Assembly (NCBI GenBank): GCA_903873955.1
Contig: CAIQQL010000043.1
Location: 1-11,706, forward strand
From: an uncultured archaeon
GTDB lineage: Archaea > Nanobdellota > Nanobdellia > Pacearchaeales > GW2011-AR1
Direction of reading: 5' to 3'
Length of the DNA stretch: 11,706 nt
Under the pieces are notes generated by a model. It searched no databases and was not told where the DNA came from. It saw only the letters and a program-made list of their open reading frames with translations. Below are positions 5,442 through 11,706 of the stretch, piece by piece; the stretch's first letter is position 1, and each line of letters opens with the position of its first letter. A program made the translations under genes and the position numbers.

Positions 5442-6424
5442 TTCCGTCGGCTCGTTATCATCCTTTCAAATGTTCCACCTTCTGAGCCATGATCCCGTAT
5501 CTCCCTGCCCGTAAAGTGAAGAAAAACATCATTTAGCGTAGGCGACCTTGATTCGACGCTCTCGACATTACCTATTTTTTTCAGGATCTCCTGGAGATGA
5601 GTACCCGCATTATCCACAGTTAACATTACCTGGTCACCTTCTTGTTTAAGATCAAGGACATAGTGCAGCTTTTTTACTGCCACGAGATCAGGATCTTTTG
5701 TTCTCAGGGTCACCACGTCCCCCCCGAGACTTTTTTTGAGTTTAGCAGGGGTATCTAGCGCAACAATCTTCCCGTGGTCGATTATCGCCAGCCGGTCGCA
5801 TAACTGGTCAGCCTCCTCCATATAATGGGTAGTCAAGATGATAGTCACTTTCCTTTCTGTCGATAATTTTTTAATATAACTCCAGATATGCTCCCGTGAT
5901 TGGGGATCAAGGCCCAACGTAGGTTCATCAAGGAACAAGATCTTTGGCTCATGCAAAAGCCCTCTTGCGAGTTCAAGCCTTCGCCTCATACCCCCAGAGT
6001 ATCTTTTCATACGTTCATTTTGCCGGTCAGTGAGGTCTACAAGCTTTAGCACATCATCCATCTTTTGATTGATATCATGCATCTCAACACCATACATAAG
6101 CGCATGCAGGTAAAGGTTCTCCCTTCCAGTCAGAAGGTCATCTGAGCTAGGATCCTGAAAGACAAAACCTATGCTGTGCCGAACCTTTGAGGGCTCTTTT
6201 TCTACATCAAACCCATGCACAAATGCGGACCCCTCACTAGGAGGCAGGAGCGTTGCAAGCATTGAGAGGGTCGTTGTCTTTCCTGCGCCGTTAGGTCCAA
6301 GAAGCCCGAATATTTCTCCTTCATGGATAGAGATATTCAGATTATTTACCGCGATAAGCTTGTCAAATCGTTTGGTAAGGTTTTTTGTCTCAATGATAGG
6401 TTTAATATTTTCCATAGAAGGCAT
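5438..6424 (-). CDS. ABC transporter ATP-binding protein (DrrA-like)
   Basis: 328 aa with every ABC motif: Walker A GPNGAGKT (43-50), Q-loop FQDPSSDD (Gln90), signature YSGGMRRRLELARG (142-155), Walker B KILFLDEPTLGLDP (161-174) and the switch His200 in LTTHYMEEAD. The C-terminal extension ending SPTLNDVFLHFTGREIRD is characteristic of the DrrA/daunorubicin-resistance subfamily, which energises ABC-2 exporters. It is first in a two-gene operon with the permease (4-nt overlap). The start ATG at 6424 lies about 31 nt from a TATA box (6451-6460), giving a leader of a few nt; an in-frame ATG at 6415 would remove three residues. Divergent from a second ABC system, 139 nt between start codons. Confidence 0.95.
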   Translation of the reverse strand: MPSMENIKPIIETKNLTKRFDKLIAVNNLNISIHEGEIFGLLGPNGAGKTTTLSMLATLLPPSEGSAFVHGFDVEKEPSKVRHSIGFVFQDPSSDDLLTGRENLYLHALMYGVEMHDINQKMDDVLKLVDLTDRQNERMKRYSGGMRRRLELARGLLHEPKILFLDEPTLGLDPQSREHIWSYIKKLSTERKVTIILTTHYMEEADQLCDRLAIIDHGKIVALDTPAKLKKSLGGDVVTLRTKDPDLVAVKKLHYVLDLKQEGDQVMLTVDNAGTHLQEILKKIGNVESVESRSPTLNDVFLHFTGREIRDHGSEGGTFERMITSRRK

Positions 6425-6450
6425 AATTATAAGGGCAAGAATCAGATTAC

Positions 6451-6460
6451 TTATTTAAAA
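6451..6460 (-). promoter_or_regulatory. TATA box of the DrrA/DrrB-like operon
   Basis: Minus-strand TTTTAAATAA, about 31 nt before ATG 6424. The spacing is slightly longer than at other genes here, which predicts a leader of about 5 nt. Confidence 0.45.
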
Positions 6461-6531
6461 GTTATGAAGTTCACCACTAGCCTCGAGCCAAAGATCTTCT
6501 ATGAACAAAAAGAGGACAGGCATTCATTAAG

Positions 6532-6539
6532 TATAAATA
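6532..6539 (+). promoter_or_regulatory. TATA box of the second ABC operon
   Basis: TATAAATA centred about 28 nt before ATG 6564, the best match to the archaeal consensus in the window. It predicts a leaderless transcript. Confidence 0.6.
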
Positions 6540-6563
6540 GGAAATTATACTTACTTTACAAAG

Positions 6564-7259
6564 ATGGCGATACTTGAAGCAAAAAACGTTACGAAGAAAT
6601 TTGGCACACTTCGGGCAGTACAAAACCTTTCAGTCTCAGTAAATGCAGGAGAGATTTTTGGTATTCTTGGTCCTAATGGTTCTGGAAAATCTACGCTCAT
6701 AAGATGTCTAACTGGGCAGATCAAACCTGAAGAAGGATCGATATCAGTATTGAATATCGATGTTCTCCAAGACCCAGTCGGAGTGCGTGAGCTGGTGGGA
6801 ATCGTGCCCGAACAGGAAAACCCTCCGAGCTTTCTGACTGCCGAAGAATATCTTTTTTTTGTTGCACAGATCAGAAAGATGAAAAACTCTGAAAAGGAAA
6901 TTGACTCCTGGTTCCGCTTCCTTGAATTCGGGGATCAAAGGAACATTCTCTGCAAAGACCTATCACGCGGGACGAGGCAAAAACTTATGGTTGCACAGGC
7001 GTTTATGCATAAACCTGCCCTTGCATTCATAGATGAACCGCTCATCAATCTTGATCCCGTCATCCAAAAAAAGATCAAAGAGTATCTTGTCAATTATGCC
7101 AAAAAAGGAAATTCTATATTTATCTCAACACATATTCTTGAAATTGCAGGAGAGATCTGCGATAGGATTGGAATCCTCAATAAGGGAAAGATTGTCTATC
7201 AGGGAAAACCTAAAAAAGACCTTGAGCGCTTTTTTCTCAGCTCTGTGAAACATGTCTAA
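6564..7259 (+). CDS. ABC transporter ATP-binding protein
   Basis: 231 aa, a single nucleotide-binding domain without a C-terminal extension. Motifs are Walker A GPNGSGKS (36-43), Q-loop Gln84 in VPEQENPP, signature LSRGTRQK (133-140), where Arg replaces the first Gly of LSGG as is common in ABC-2 ATPases, Walker B LAFIDEP (153-159), D-loop NLDP and switch His190 in ISTHILE. It energises the permease encoded next, whose gene overlaps it by 8 nt. The start is fixed by a TATA box 28 nt upstream. Unlike the DrrA-like ATPase of the divergent operon, it lacks the VFL(H)xTGRE tail, so the two operons are different subfamilies rather than a recent duplication. Substrate unknown. Confidence 0.93.
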   Translation: MAILEAKNVTKKFGTLRAVQNLSVSVNAGEIFGILGPNGSGKSTLIRCLTGQIKPEEGSISVLNIDVLQDPVGVRELVGIVPEQENPPSFLTAEEYLFFVAQIRKMKNSEKEIDSWFRFLEFGDQRNILCKDLSRGTRQKLMVAQAFMHKPALAFIDEPLINLDPVIQKKIKEYLVNYAKKGNSIFISTHILEIAGEICDRIGILNKGKIVYQGKPKKDLERFFLSSVKHV

Positions 7260-8658
7260 GCAAACTGAACTCTTTAGAGGTATGATCAAAGAGGAATGGA
7301 GAATGCATTCTGCCCTCTTTGGAAACAAGCGATTTGCATTTTACCCCCTGCTCATTCTAGGATTGGCTTTTTGTACGTCTCTTTCCATTATTGCTTTCCA
7401 ACCGTCATTCTCCTTGTTAAGCATTTTGTTGTTTGTCCATGTTCTTTTCTTCTTTTTTGGGGCTAGCATCGGATCATTCGGCACGTTAGGAAGAGAATTT
7501 ATGAACAGAAGGTTTGGCCAGGCCAGTTTACTTGCCTATTCATCAAGAAATCTTCCTTTAAGCGACCGCACAATCTTCTCAGTCTTTGTTGTCAAAGATA
7601 TCTGTTATTATTTTGCCTTTTGGATTATACCCTGCATTCTAGGTTTTTCCTTGGCAATGCCCATCATAGGCATACCTCTGACGTTCGCTCCTGTCTATCT
7701 GCTAACGCTCTCACTCTCATTTTTGATCGGGATGTCTCTTGTTTTCTTTCTCTCCATGATCTATGCACGCTTTGGAAAATGGGCTGCAACGGCCCTCTTT
7801 GTCCTGCTGCTTATTGCTGTCGTTTTCAATCAAAAGTCAGTATCCGGCTATCCGCCCTGGGACTTTTCCATCACCGGCAACTTAAATGATATCTGGATAT
7901 CTTTAGGAAGCATCCTTCTTTTTTCAGTCTTGGCATTGATATTTGTCTCTTTTGATTTCCCAACGAAAAAAGAAGCCTATGAAAACTCCTTGAAAAGGAC
8001 CTCGAAACGTTTTTCATTTGCCAAGAGCTATGCCCTTTTCTGGGCAAAGGATTATATTGACATACGAAGAAGCGATGGAGGAGTGGGAAAAGTATTGTTC
8101 TCATTCCTGATCCCTCTGCTGTTTATCTGGTTTTTGCTACCTTTCCTGACAGTCCAGCTTCGAGTAAACTTCCTCGTCATCTTCGGGATATTCCTCGGGG
8201 TGCTCTCTTCCTCCATATACACCCAGCTCACAAGGTACGACTTGTTTAATCAGTATCTCTTCCTTCCAATAAAAACCTCCACAGTCCTTAAGAGCAAGGT
8301 ATTAGGATATGCCGTCCTTAATCTTCTAAGCGCCGCAATCCTAGTCATCGCGGCCCTTGTCAATAGCCAAACAGCATTTCTCCTTCCGGCATTTGTCCAA
8401 TTCGTGCTCATGTCTTTTTTTGCACTCTCGGTCACCATCCTTTATACGGGACTCTCTCCCTCGCTCATGCTGATGGACGTTCAGACTCTTCTCAAGTATA
8501 TTTTCACGATAATCCCAGTTATACTCATCCTGGTGTTCATCTATGCGCTTGGCCCAGTAATTTTCACCCTAGGCTCAGTAGGCATTGTCTTGGTGTCGAT
8601 TATCCTTTTGAAACGAGCGTTCGTGAAATGGGACTTCGCGCCCCACCAGACCTTCTAG
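7252..8658 (+). CDS. Large polytopic ABC-2-type permease, about 12 TM
   Basis: 468 aa, strongly hydrophobic, with about twelve predicted membrane helices: near residues 30-50, 53-77, 109-130, 138-165, 173-195, 215-234, 278-300, 303-322, 348-368, 374-400, 415-435 and 436-455. A cytoplasmic stretch (about 235-275, KKEAYENSLKRTSKRF...) separates two sets of six, so it may be a fused two-half permease. The N-terminal FRGMIKEEWRMHSALFGNKR resembles the cytoplasmic helix of ABC-2 permeases. Start ATG lies within the last codons of the ATPase gene (8-nt overlap), so the two are almost surely one translationally coupled unit. No close family name is recognised beyond ABC exporter membrane subunit, and the substrate is unknown. 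It converges on the SpoU methyltransferase gene, 76 nt away. Confidence 0.85.
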   Translation: MSKQTELFRGMIKEEWRMHSALFGNKRFAFYPLLILGLAFCTSLSIIAFQPSFSLLSILLFVHVLFFFFGASIGSFGTLGREFMNRRFGQASLLAYSSRNLPLSDRTIFSVFVVKDICYYFAFWIIPCILGFSLAMPIIGIPLTFAPVYLLTLSLSFLIGMSLVFFLSMIYARFGKWAATALFVLLLIAVVFNQKSVSGYPPWDFSITGNLNDIWISLGSILLFSVLALIFVSFDFPTKKEAYENSLKRTSKRFSFAKSYALFWAKDYIDIRRSDGGVGKVLFSFLIPLLFIWFLLPFLTVQLRVNFLVIFGIFLGVLSSSIYTQLTRYDLFNQYLFLPIKTSTVLKSKVLGYAVLNLLSAAILVIAALVNSQTAFLLPAFVQFVLMSFFALSVTILYTGLSPSLMLMDVQTLLKYIFTIIPVILILVFIYALGPVIFTLGSVGIVLVSIILLKRAFVKWDFAPHQTF

Positions 8659-8726
8659 TCACTTCATAAAGAACTCCTCAGGAAAGTATCAACGAGAGAT
8701 TACACTGAAAAGATCATTGCAGGATA

Positions 8727-8742
8727 TAAAATGTTCATTTTA
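8727..8742. terminator. Possible hairpin between convergent genes
   Basis: TAAAATGTTCATTTTA is a 7-bp inverted repeat with a 2-nt loop, spanning the stop codon of the methyltransferase gene and lying about 70 nt after the permease stop. It may help end transcription from either side. The rest of the 8659-8734 gap shows nothing else. Confidence 0.25.
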
Positions 8743-9256
8743 ACAGATGAACGTTAGAAGTGTGCGGGTTTCTTTCAAATTTATGACCTGCAACAAGATT
8801 TTCAGGGCCTGTTTGCTCTTTTCTTACCCAGTCATAAATTGCGATACTTGCAGAAGCAGCGGCGTTTAAGCACTCGACTTGACCGTATTGAGGTATTTGT
8901 ATAATGCCTTGGGAGGCTCCCATAATGACCTCCGGTATTCCTGCCCCCTCATTTCCCACAACCAACATGGTCTTTTCCGGATACGGGTAACTAAAAATAT
9001 CTTTAGAACCCTTCCCTATCTCTAGGCACACCATGGCATAGCCATTATCCAAACAGTAGCCAATGAGATCTTCACTGGTCCTAATATTCGTCAAGGGAGT
9101 AAGGCAATGTGCGCCTGTTGCTGCAGATTTATTCCACCTCTTTCTGCCTACAAGCAAAATCTCTTTGACTGATGCGGCATTAGCAGTACGAATAATGCTC
9201 CCGATATTAAAATCGTTTTGTAAATTAAGAATCGCAATTGCAAGCGTTTTACCCAT
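8735..9256 (-). CDS. SpoU/TrmH family RNA 2'-O-methyltransferase
   Basis: 173 aa, about the size of minimal SPOUT enzymes such as TrmL. Motif 1 is NLQNDFNIGSIIRTANA (11-27) with the conserved Asn and Arg23. Motif 2 is LVVGNEGAGIP (98-108), and motif 3 is IIQIPQYGQVECLNAAASASIAIYDW (118-143) with the ECLN Glu-Asn pair. These build the trefoil-knot SAM site that methylates ribose 2'-OH in tRNA or rRNA. There is no N-terminal substrate-binding domain; about 30 residues follow the core. The start is supported by a minus-strand TATA box (9279-9286) 26 nt upstream, implying a leaderless mRNA. The target nucleotide cannot be told from sequence. It stands alone between convergent and same-strand genes. 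Confidence 0.92.
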   Translation of the reverse strand: MGKTLAIAILNLQNDFNIGSIIRTANAASVKEILLVGRKRWNKSAATGAHCLTPLTNIRTSEDLIGYCLDNGYAMVCLEIGKGSKDIFSYPYPEKTMLVVGNEGAGIPEVIMGASQGIIQIPQYGQVECLNAAASASIAIYDWVRKEQTGPENLVAGHKFERNPHTSNVHLLK

Positions 9257-9278
9257 ATTTGTCTAGGGTGATATCTGA

Positions 9279-9286
9279 TTATTAAA
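9279..9286 (-). promoter_or_regulatory. TATA box for the SpoU-family gene
   Basis: Minus-strand TTTAATAA centred about 26 nt before ATG 9256, predicting a leaderless transcript. The remaining gap (9287-9421) shows weak inverted repeats only and no convincing gene. Confidence 0.5.
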
Positions 9287-9421
9287 TCTTTATTCCTGAG
9301 TAGACCTTTCCATATTCTATTTGAAGTGACCGATTCTGGTTTTAAAGAAGTTGATCCTAAAGGAGATCAGAAAATAGCAAGGCCGTATAAACCTTCCACA
9401 GAGTCGCATATTTAATGTGGC

Positions 9422-11464
9422 CTAAGCAACGGTCTCCTGTAATGAACGGTTCAGGAGAGCATAAACCTTGGGATATTTCTGGACATTGAGCAGGTTCGTA
9501 TGCAAGAAATTCAAAGCTGCAATATTGCAGGTCCCGTTCACTTCGTAATTTTGAGCAAAATCAAGATAAGCGCTAGATCGCTCAACAATCCCATCACCGG
9601 TCCCTCCCTTCATGGCGCAACCAACTCCGATGATGTTGTAAACAGGTATCCCTGGTGAGCCTGCATTCTCTAGCTTGTTGATGAACAAGCTGTCCTTATT
9701 CATATCCTGACACTCGGTTGCGGAACCCAAGATAGGGCAATACCCTTGTGTATCTGCATCAATACCATGATTCGGTGTGCCGACCATAATCAGTTTATCC
9801 ACATTCTCACTCCCAAAAATCTGCAGATATCTGCGTGAGACAAGACCACCCATGCTATGCGCTACAAGAGTAACTTTCTTTCTGCCAGTCTTGTACTGTA
9901 CAAGGTTGATGATATCCCGCAATCGTAACGCATAGCTGTCCAAATTATCCACTTTTGTCTGGATGACCCTTTCATTTCCAGAAGTCGTATAAATATCAAA
10001 ATAATAACTCACCCGTAAACTTACCGACTGGTTCACTCGCCCCCAGATGCCTTTATCCGAAGGTTCAGAAGAACCCAAGATAAGAGACCCGGCATTAAGA
10101 GAAACATGCTCCTGGTCCAATGTCTGCTGAATCATGTTAAATGCGTCAAGACTATGCTCTGCTGAGACGGCTTTATTAAAATCATGCCCATGAACAAAAA
10201 TAATGGGATAATCTCCTGCGTCATTGCTGCAAGAGTCATCACAGCAGGATTTGCATGAACCGAAGAAACAACACTCAGGATTTGGTTCAGTAAATATAGG
10301 TGACGAAACCGAAGCATTTATCGAGATAAACCCAGCTTTTGAAGGTGCAAGAAATGAAATCGTCTCATTTGCAAAACAACATGAAGTCGCATTGGTCTCA
10401 TTGTTCGCAATACTCAGGGATTCATCATTCACTTCTGACTTCAATTCTTCGAGACGAGTCAAAAATGAGTTAACCACCTGCGCGCGAGAGGGTATGAGGT
10501 CCCTAAACGAAAAAGAAGCGAAGGCGTCATTAGAATCAGTTATCAAGAGATTGATTGCTGCAACAGAAACGTTGGTCACATTCAACTCCTTCAAGCGCGC
10601 GACTTGGAGGCTATAAAAAGAGATGTTATCTGCGAGATTATTGAAGGAAGAAATGTTTGCAAGAAGTGAAGCATTTAGGCTCAGAAGCGCCACATCCAGG
10701 GTCTTTAAACCGAAATCAAGATCCTGTGCTTCTGGTAACAGCGCAAGATAGTCTTTTGTTTCCCAACGATGCTTCAAAGCTTGAAGTGCGAAATCAGTTT
10801 GGTTTAGTGACTCCCTCAACTGACCAATCTGCATGCGTAGAGGCAGCAAATCTGCAGTGCTGTTTAAAGCATTAACCGTAGCAGCCATTACATCGAGATT
10901 TTCTTTAAGCAGGCTTGCATGAGCAAAAGAGGAGAGCAACTTCTCCTTGGTTGCCTGCTTTAAGTCCGTTTCCTCTTGAGAAAGATTGTAATTCAAAGTT
11001 ATCAGCACGCTCCGGGACTCCAGGGTCTGGGCAGTATTGCATAAAAGCGTTTTCTGACTTTTACAACTCACGTTAAAACGATAGAGCTCTTGTCCTTCCC
11101 CATCCCGTATCGCATGCAGATCATAAGTGGAGGATTTTGAACTCGCCCCAGTCAGATTAAAAGAGTCTGTCCTTATCACAGTTTCTGAACTAAGGTCAAT
11201 GAACTGGGCGATGCAGCTTGCAGTACAGAAGGCATTTGTTGTCGTGTAGATATTGAAGTTTACCTGTGCGCTTTGAGTGTGGTTCAAGAAAAAGTTTTCC
11301 TGATCTGTTTCCACAGTTACAATCAGATCATTACCTAAAAGAAGTTTAATGACCAAATAAAATTTAAGTATCAAAAAGATCAGAGCCCCTAAAATGACCA
11401 GAATGATAGCCCATTTGAGCAGTCTCCCTTTGTTAGACTTCAGAAAAATCAGCGCTCTACCCAT
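9422..11464 (-). CDS. Membrane-anchored extracellular alpha/beta hydrolase (lipase/PGAP1-like) with N-glycosylation-rich stalk
   Basis: 680 aa from ATG 11464, or 687 from in-frame ATG 11485; numbers are from the longer form. 11464 is preferred because the TATA box (11485-11493) lies 25 nt before it and overlaps the upstream ATG. A basic N-terminus and one membrane helix (about 24-50) anchor the protein. Residues about 55-170 are beta-rich with Cys87, 91, 141 and 149; about 170-360 is helical and probably coiled coil. A cysteine cluster CC-x4-C-x2-CC-x3-C (405-419) precedes the hydrolase domain: oxyanion motif IIFVHGHD (428-435), nucleophile elbow VAHSMGG (Ser544), likely Asp631 in GDGIV and His662 in LHTN. 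Strand VDKLIMVGTPNHG fits the lipase fold. I count 17 N-x-S/T sequons, 15 of them before the hydrolase domain, which suggests glycosylation outside the cell. Substrate unknown; lipid or ester hydrolysis is inferred from the fold. Confidence 0.85.
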   Translation of the reverse strand: MGRALIFLKSNKGRLLKWAIILVILGALIFLILKFYLVIKLLLGNDLIVTVETDQENFFLNHTQSAQVNFNIYTTTNAFCTASCIAQFIDLSSETVIRTDSFNLTGASSKSSTYDLHAIRDGEGQELYRFNVSCKSQKTLLCNTAQTLESRSVLITLNYNLSQEETDLKQATKEKLLSSFAHASLLKENLDVMAATVNALNSTADLLPLRMQIGQLRESLNQTDFALQALKHRWETKDYLALLPEAQDLDFGLKTLDVALLSLNASLLANISSFNNLADNISFYSLQVARLKELNVTNVSVAAINLLITDSNDAFASFSFRDLIPSRAQVVNSFLTRLEELKSEVNDESLSIANNETNATSCCFANETISFLAPSKAGFISINASVSSPIFTEPNPECCFFGSCKSCCDDSCSNDAGDYPIIFVHGHDFNKAVSAEHSLDAFNMIQQTLDQEHVSLNAGSLILGSSEPSDKGIWGRVNQSVSLRVSYYFDIYTTSGNERVIQTKVDNLDSYALRLRDIINLVQYKTGRKKVTLVAHSMGGLVSRRYLQIFGSENVDKLIMVGTPNHGIDADTQGYCPILGSATECQDMNKDSLFINKLENAGSPGIPVYNIIGVGCAMKGGTGDGIVERSSAYLDFAQNYEVNGTCNIAALNFLHTNLLNVQKYPKVYALLNRSLQETVA

Positions 11465-11484
11465 ACCAAGCCAAGTTAGCGTCA

Positions 11485-11493
11485 TTATAAATA
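11485..11493 (-). promoter_or_regulatory. TATA box for the hydrolase gene
   Basis: Minus-strand TATTTATAA centred 25 nt before ATG 11464. It directly abuts ATG 11485, which would be too close to be the start. Confidence 0.55.
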
Positions 11494-11597
11494 CTTTAAC
11501 CTTGCAATGACTAAATCTGCTCGAGAAGTATCCTATGCATAAAATACCCTCTGACCGAGTTTATTGTCGAAAAAAAAGATTATCAGTTCAAAAGCAA

Positions 11598-11607
11598 TTA
11601 TTTTATT
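11598..11607 (+). promoter_or_regulatory. TATA-like element for the right-edge gene
   Basis: TTATTTTATT centred about 23 nt before ATG 11625. It is a weaker match than the other boxes in this window. Confidence 0.35.
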
Positions 11608-11624
11608 TCCAATAAAATTGGGCA

Positions 11625-11706
11625 ATGATCAGATCCCAGGACATGTTCAAGGATGTTGCTGCTAACTACCCTATTCTTGAGAGATTGACTGACAACAAAA
11701 TAATCA
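11625..11706 (+). CDS. 5' end of an unidentified gene running off the right edge
   Basis: From ATG 11625 the frame stays open to the window end (27 codons), starting MIRSQDMFKDVAANYPILER. The segment looks like an amphipathic helix and no family can be named from it. The A/T-rich element at 11598-11607 is near the leaderless spacing used elsewhere here. The frame is short, so it could be chance, though the codon pattern is protein-like. It is divergent from the hydrolase gene; the 160 nt between the two starts hold no other convincing gene. Confidence 0.45.
   Translation, partial: MIRSQDMFKDVAANYPILERLTDNKII

Noticed and set aside
6323..6577. 84-aa plus-strand frame across the divergent ABC promoter region
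   Set aside because: It starts inside the DrrA-like gene in antisense, crosses both TATA boxes and ends inside the next ATPase gene.
9260..9300. Possible C/D-box-like guide RNA (TGATAT ... CTGA)
   Set aside because: The C box does not match RUGAUGA, and the segment holds the TATA box of the SpoU-family gene.
9317..9409. 30-codon minus-strand frame after the hydrolase gene
   Set aside because: No TATA box or ribosome binding site, no recognisable product; likely chance.
10224..10616. 130-aa plus-strand frame inside the hydrolase gene
   Set aside because: Shadow of the stalk region; the minus strand has the sequons, cysteine cluster and hydrolase motifs in one continuous frame.
11535..11615. 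26-codon plus-strand frame before the right-edge gene
   Set aside because: No clear TATA box at the standard distance and it overlaps the proposed promoter of the right-edge gene.

Overview
The window looks like a chromosomal segment of an archaeon, most likely a DPANN-type lineage such as Woesearchaeota; the lineage is an inference, not something the sequence proves. Three things point to Archaea. There is a tiny minus-strand gene that reads as ribosomal protein eL41, which is confined to archaea and eukaryotes. A-T-rich TATA boxes lie about 25-28 nt upstream of most start codons, which is the geometry of leaderless archaeal transcripts. No bacterial -35/-10 promoters or consistent Shine-Dalgarno sites are seen. 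No tRNA, rRNA, CRISPR array or insertion sequence was recognised.

Left part (1-1200): the first codons of a minus-strand gene run off the left edge. Next come eL41 (minus, 233-349) and, head to head with it, a circularly permuted YlqF/RbgA/YawG-family GTPase (plus, 438-1199), so two ribosome-related genes share one promoter region.

Centre-left (1189-3363): a full-length DisA-type diadenylate cyclase (minus) is divergent from a second, smaller diadenylate-cyclase-domain protein with a C-terminal membrane segment (plus). Both keep the DGA and RH signature motifs. The pair suggests one DNA-associated and one membrane-associated source of c-di-AMP, under divergent promoters in about 120-130 nt. 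A 110-aa protein of unknown function converges on the second cyclase.

Centre (3364-4682): a type I 3-dehydroquinase-fold protein that appears to lack the catalytic His and Lys, followed by a strong hairpin/T-tract, a possible 15-codon lysine-rich ORF and a bidirectional T-rich terminator.

Centre-right (4683-8658): two unrelated ABC-2 systems, transcribed divergently. The minus one is a DrrA/DrrB-like ATPase and six-TM permease with overlapping genes. The plus one is an ATPase and a twelve-TM permease, also overlapping.

Right part (8659-11706): a SpoU/TrmH-family RNA 2'-O-methyltransferase, then a 680-687-aa membrane-anchored, probably secreted alpha/beta hydrolase with many N-glycosylation sequons and a cysteine cluster, and finally the first 27 codons of a plus-strand gene that runs off the edge.

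The most noteworthy points are the divergent cyclase pair, the dehydroquinase-like pseudoenzyme, the eL41 gene that is easily missed, the sequon- and cysteine-rich lipase-like protein, and the regular leaderless promoter spacing, which revises several start codons.
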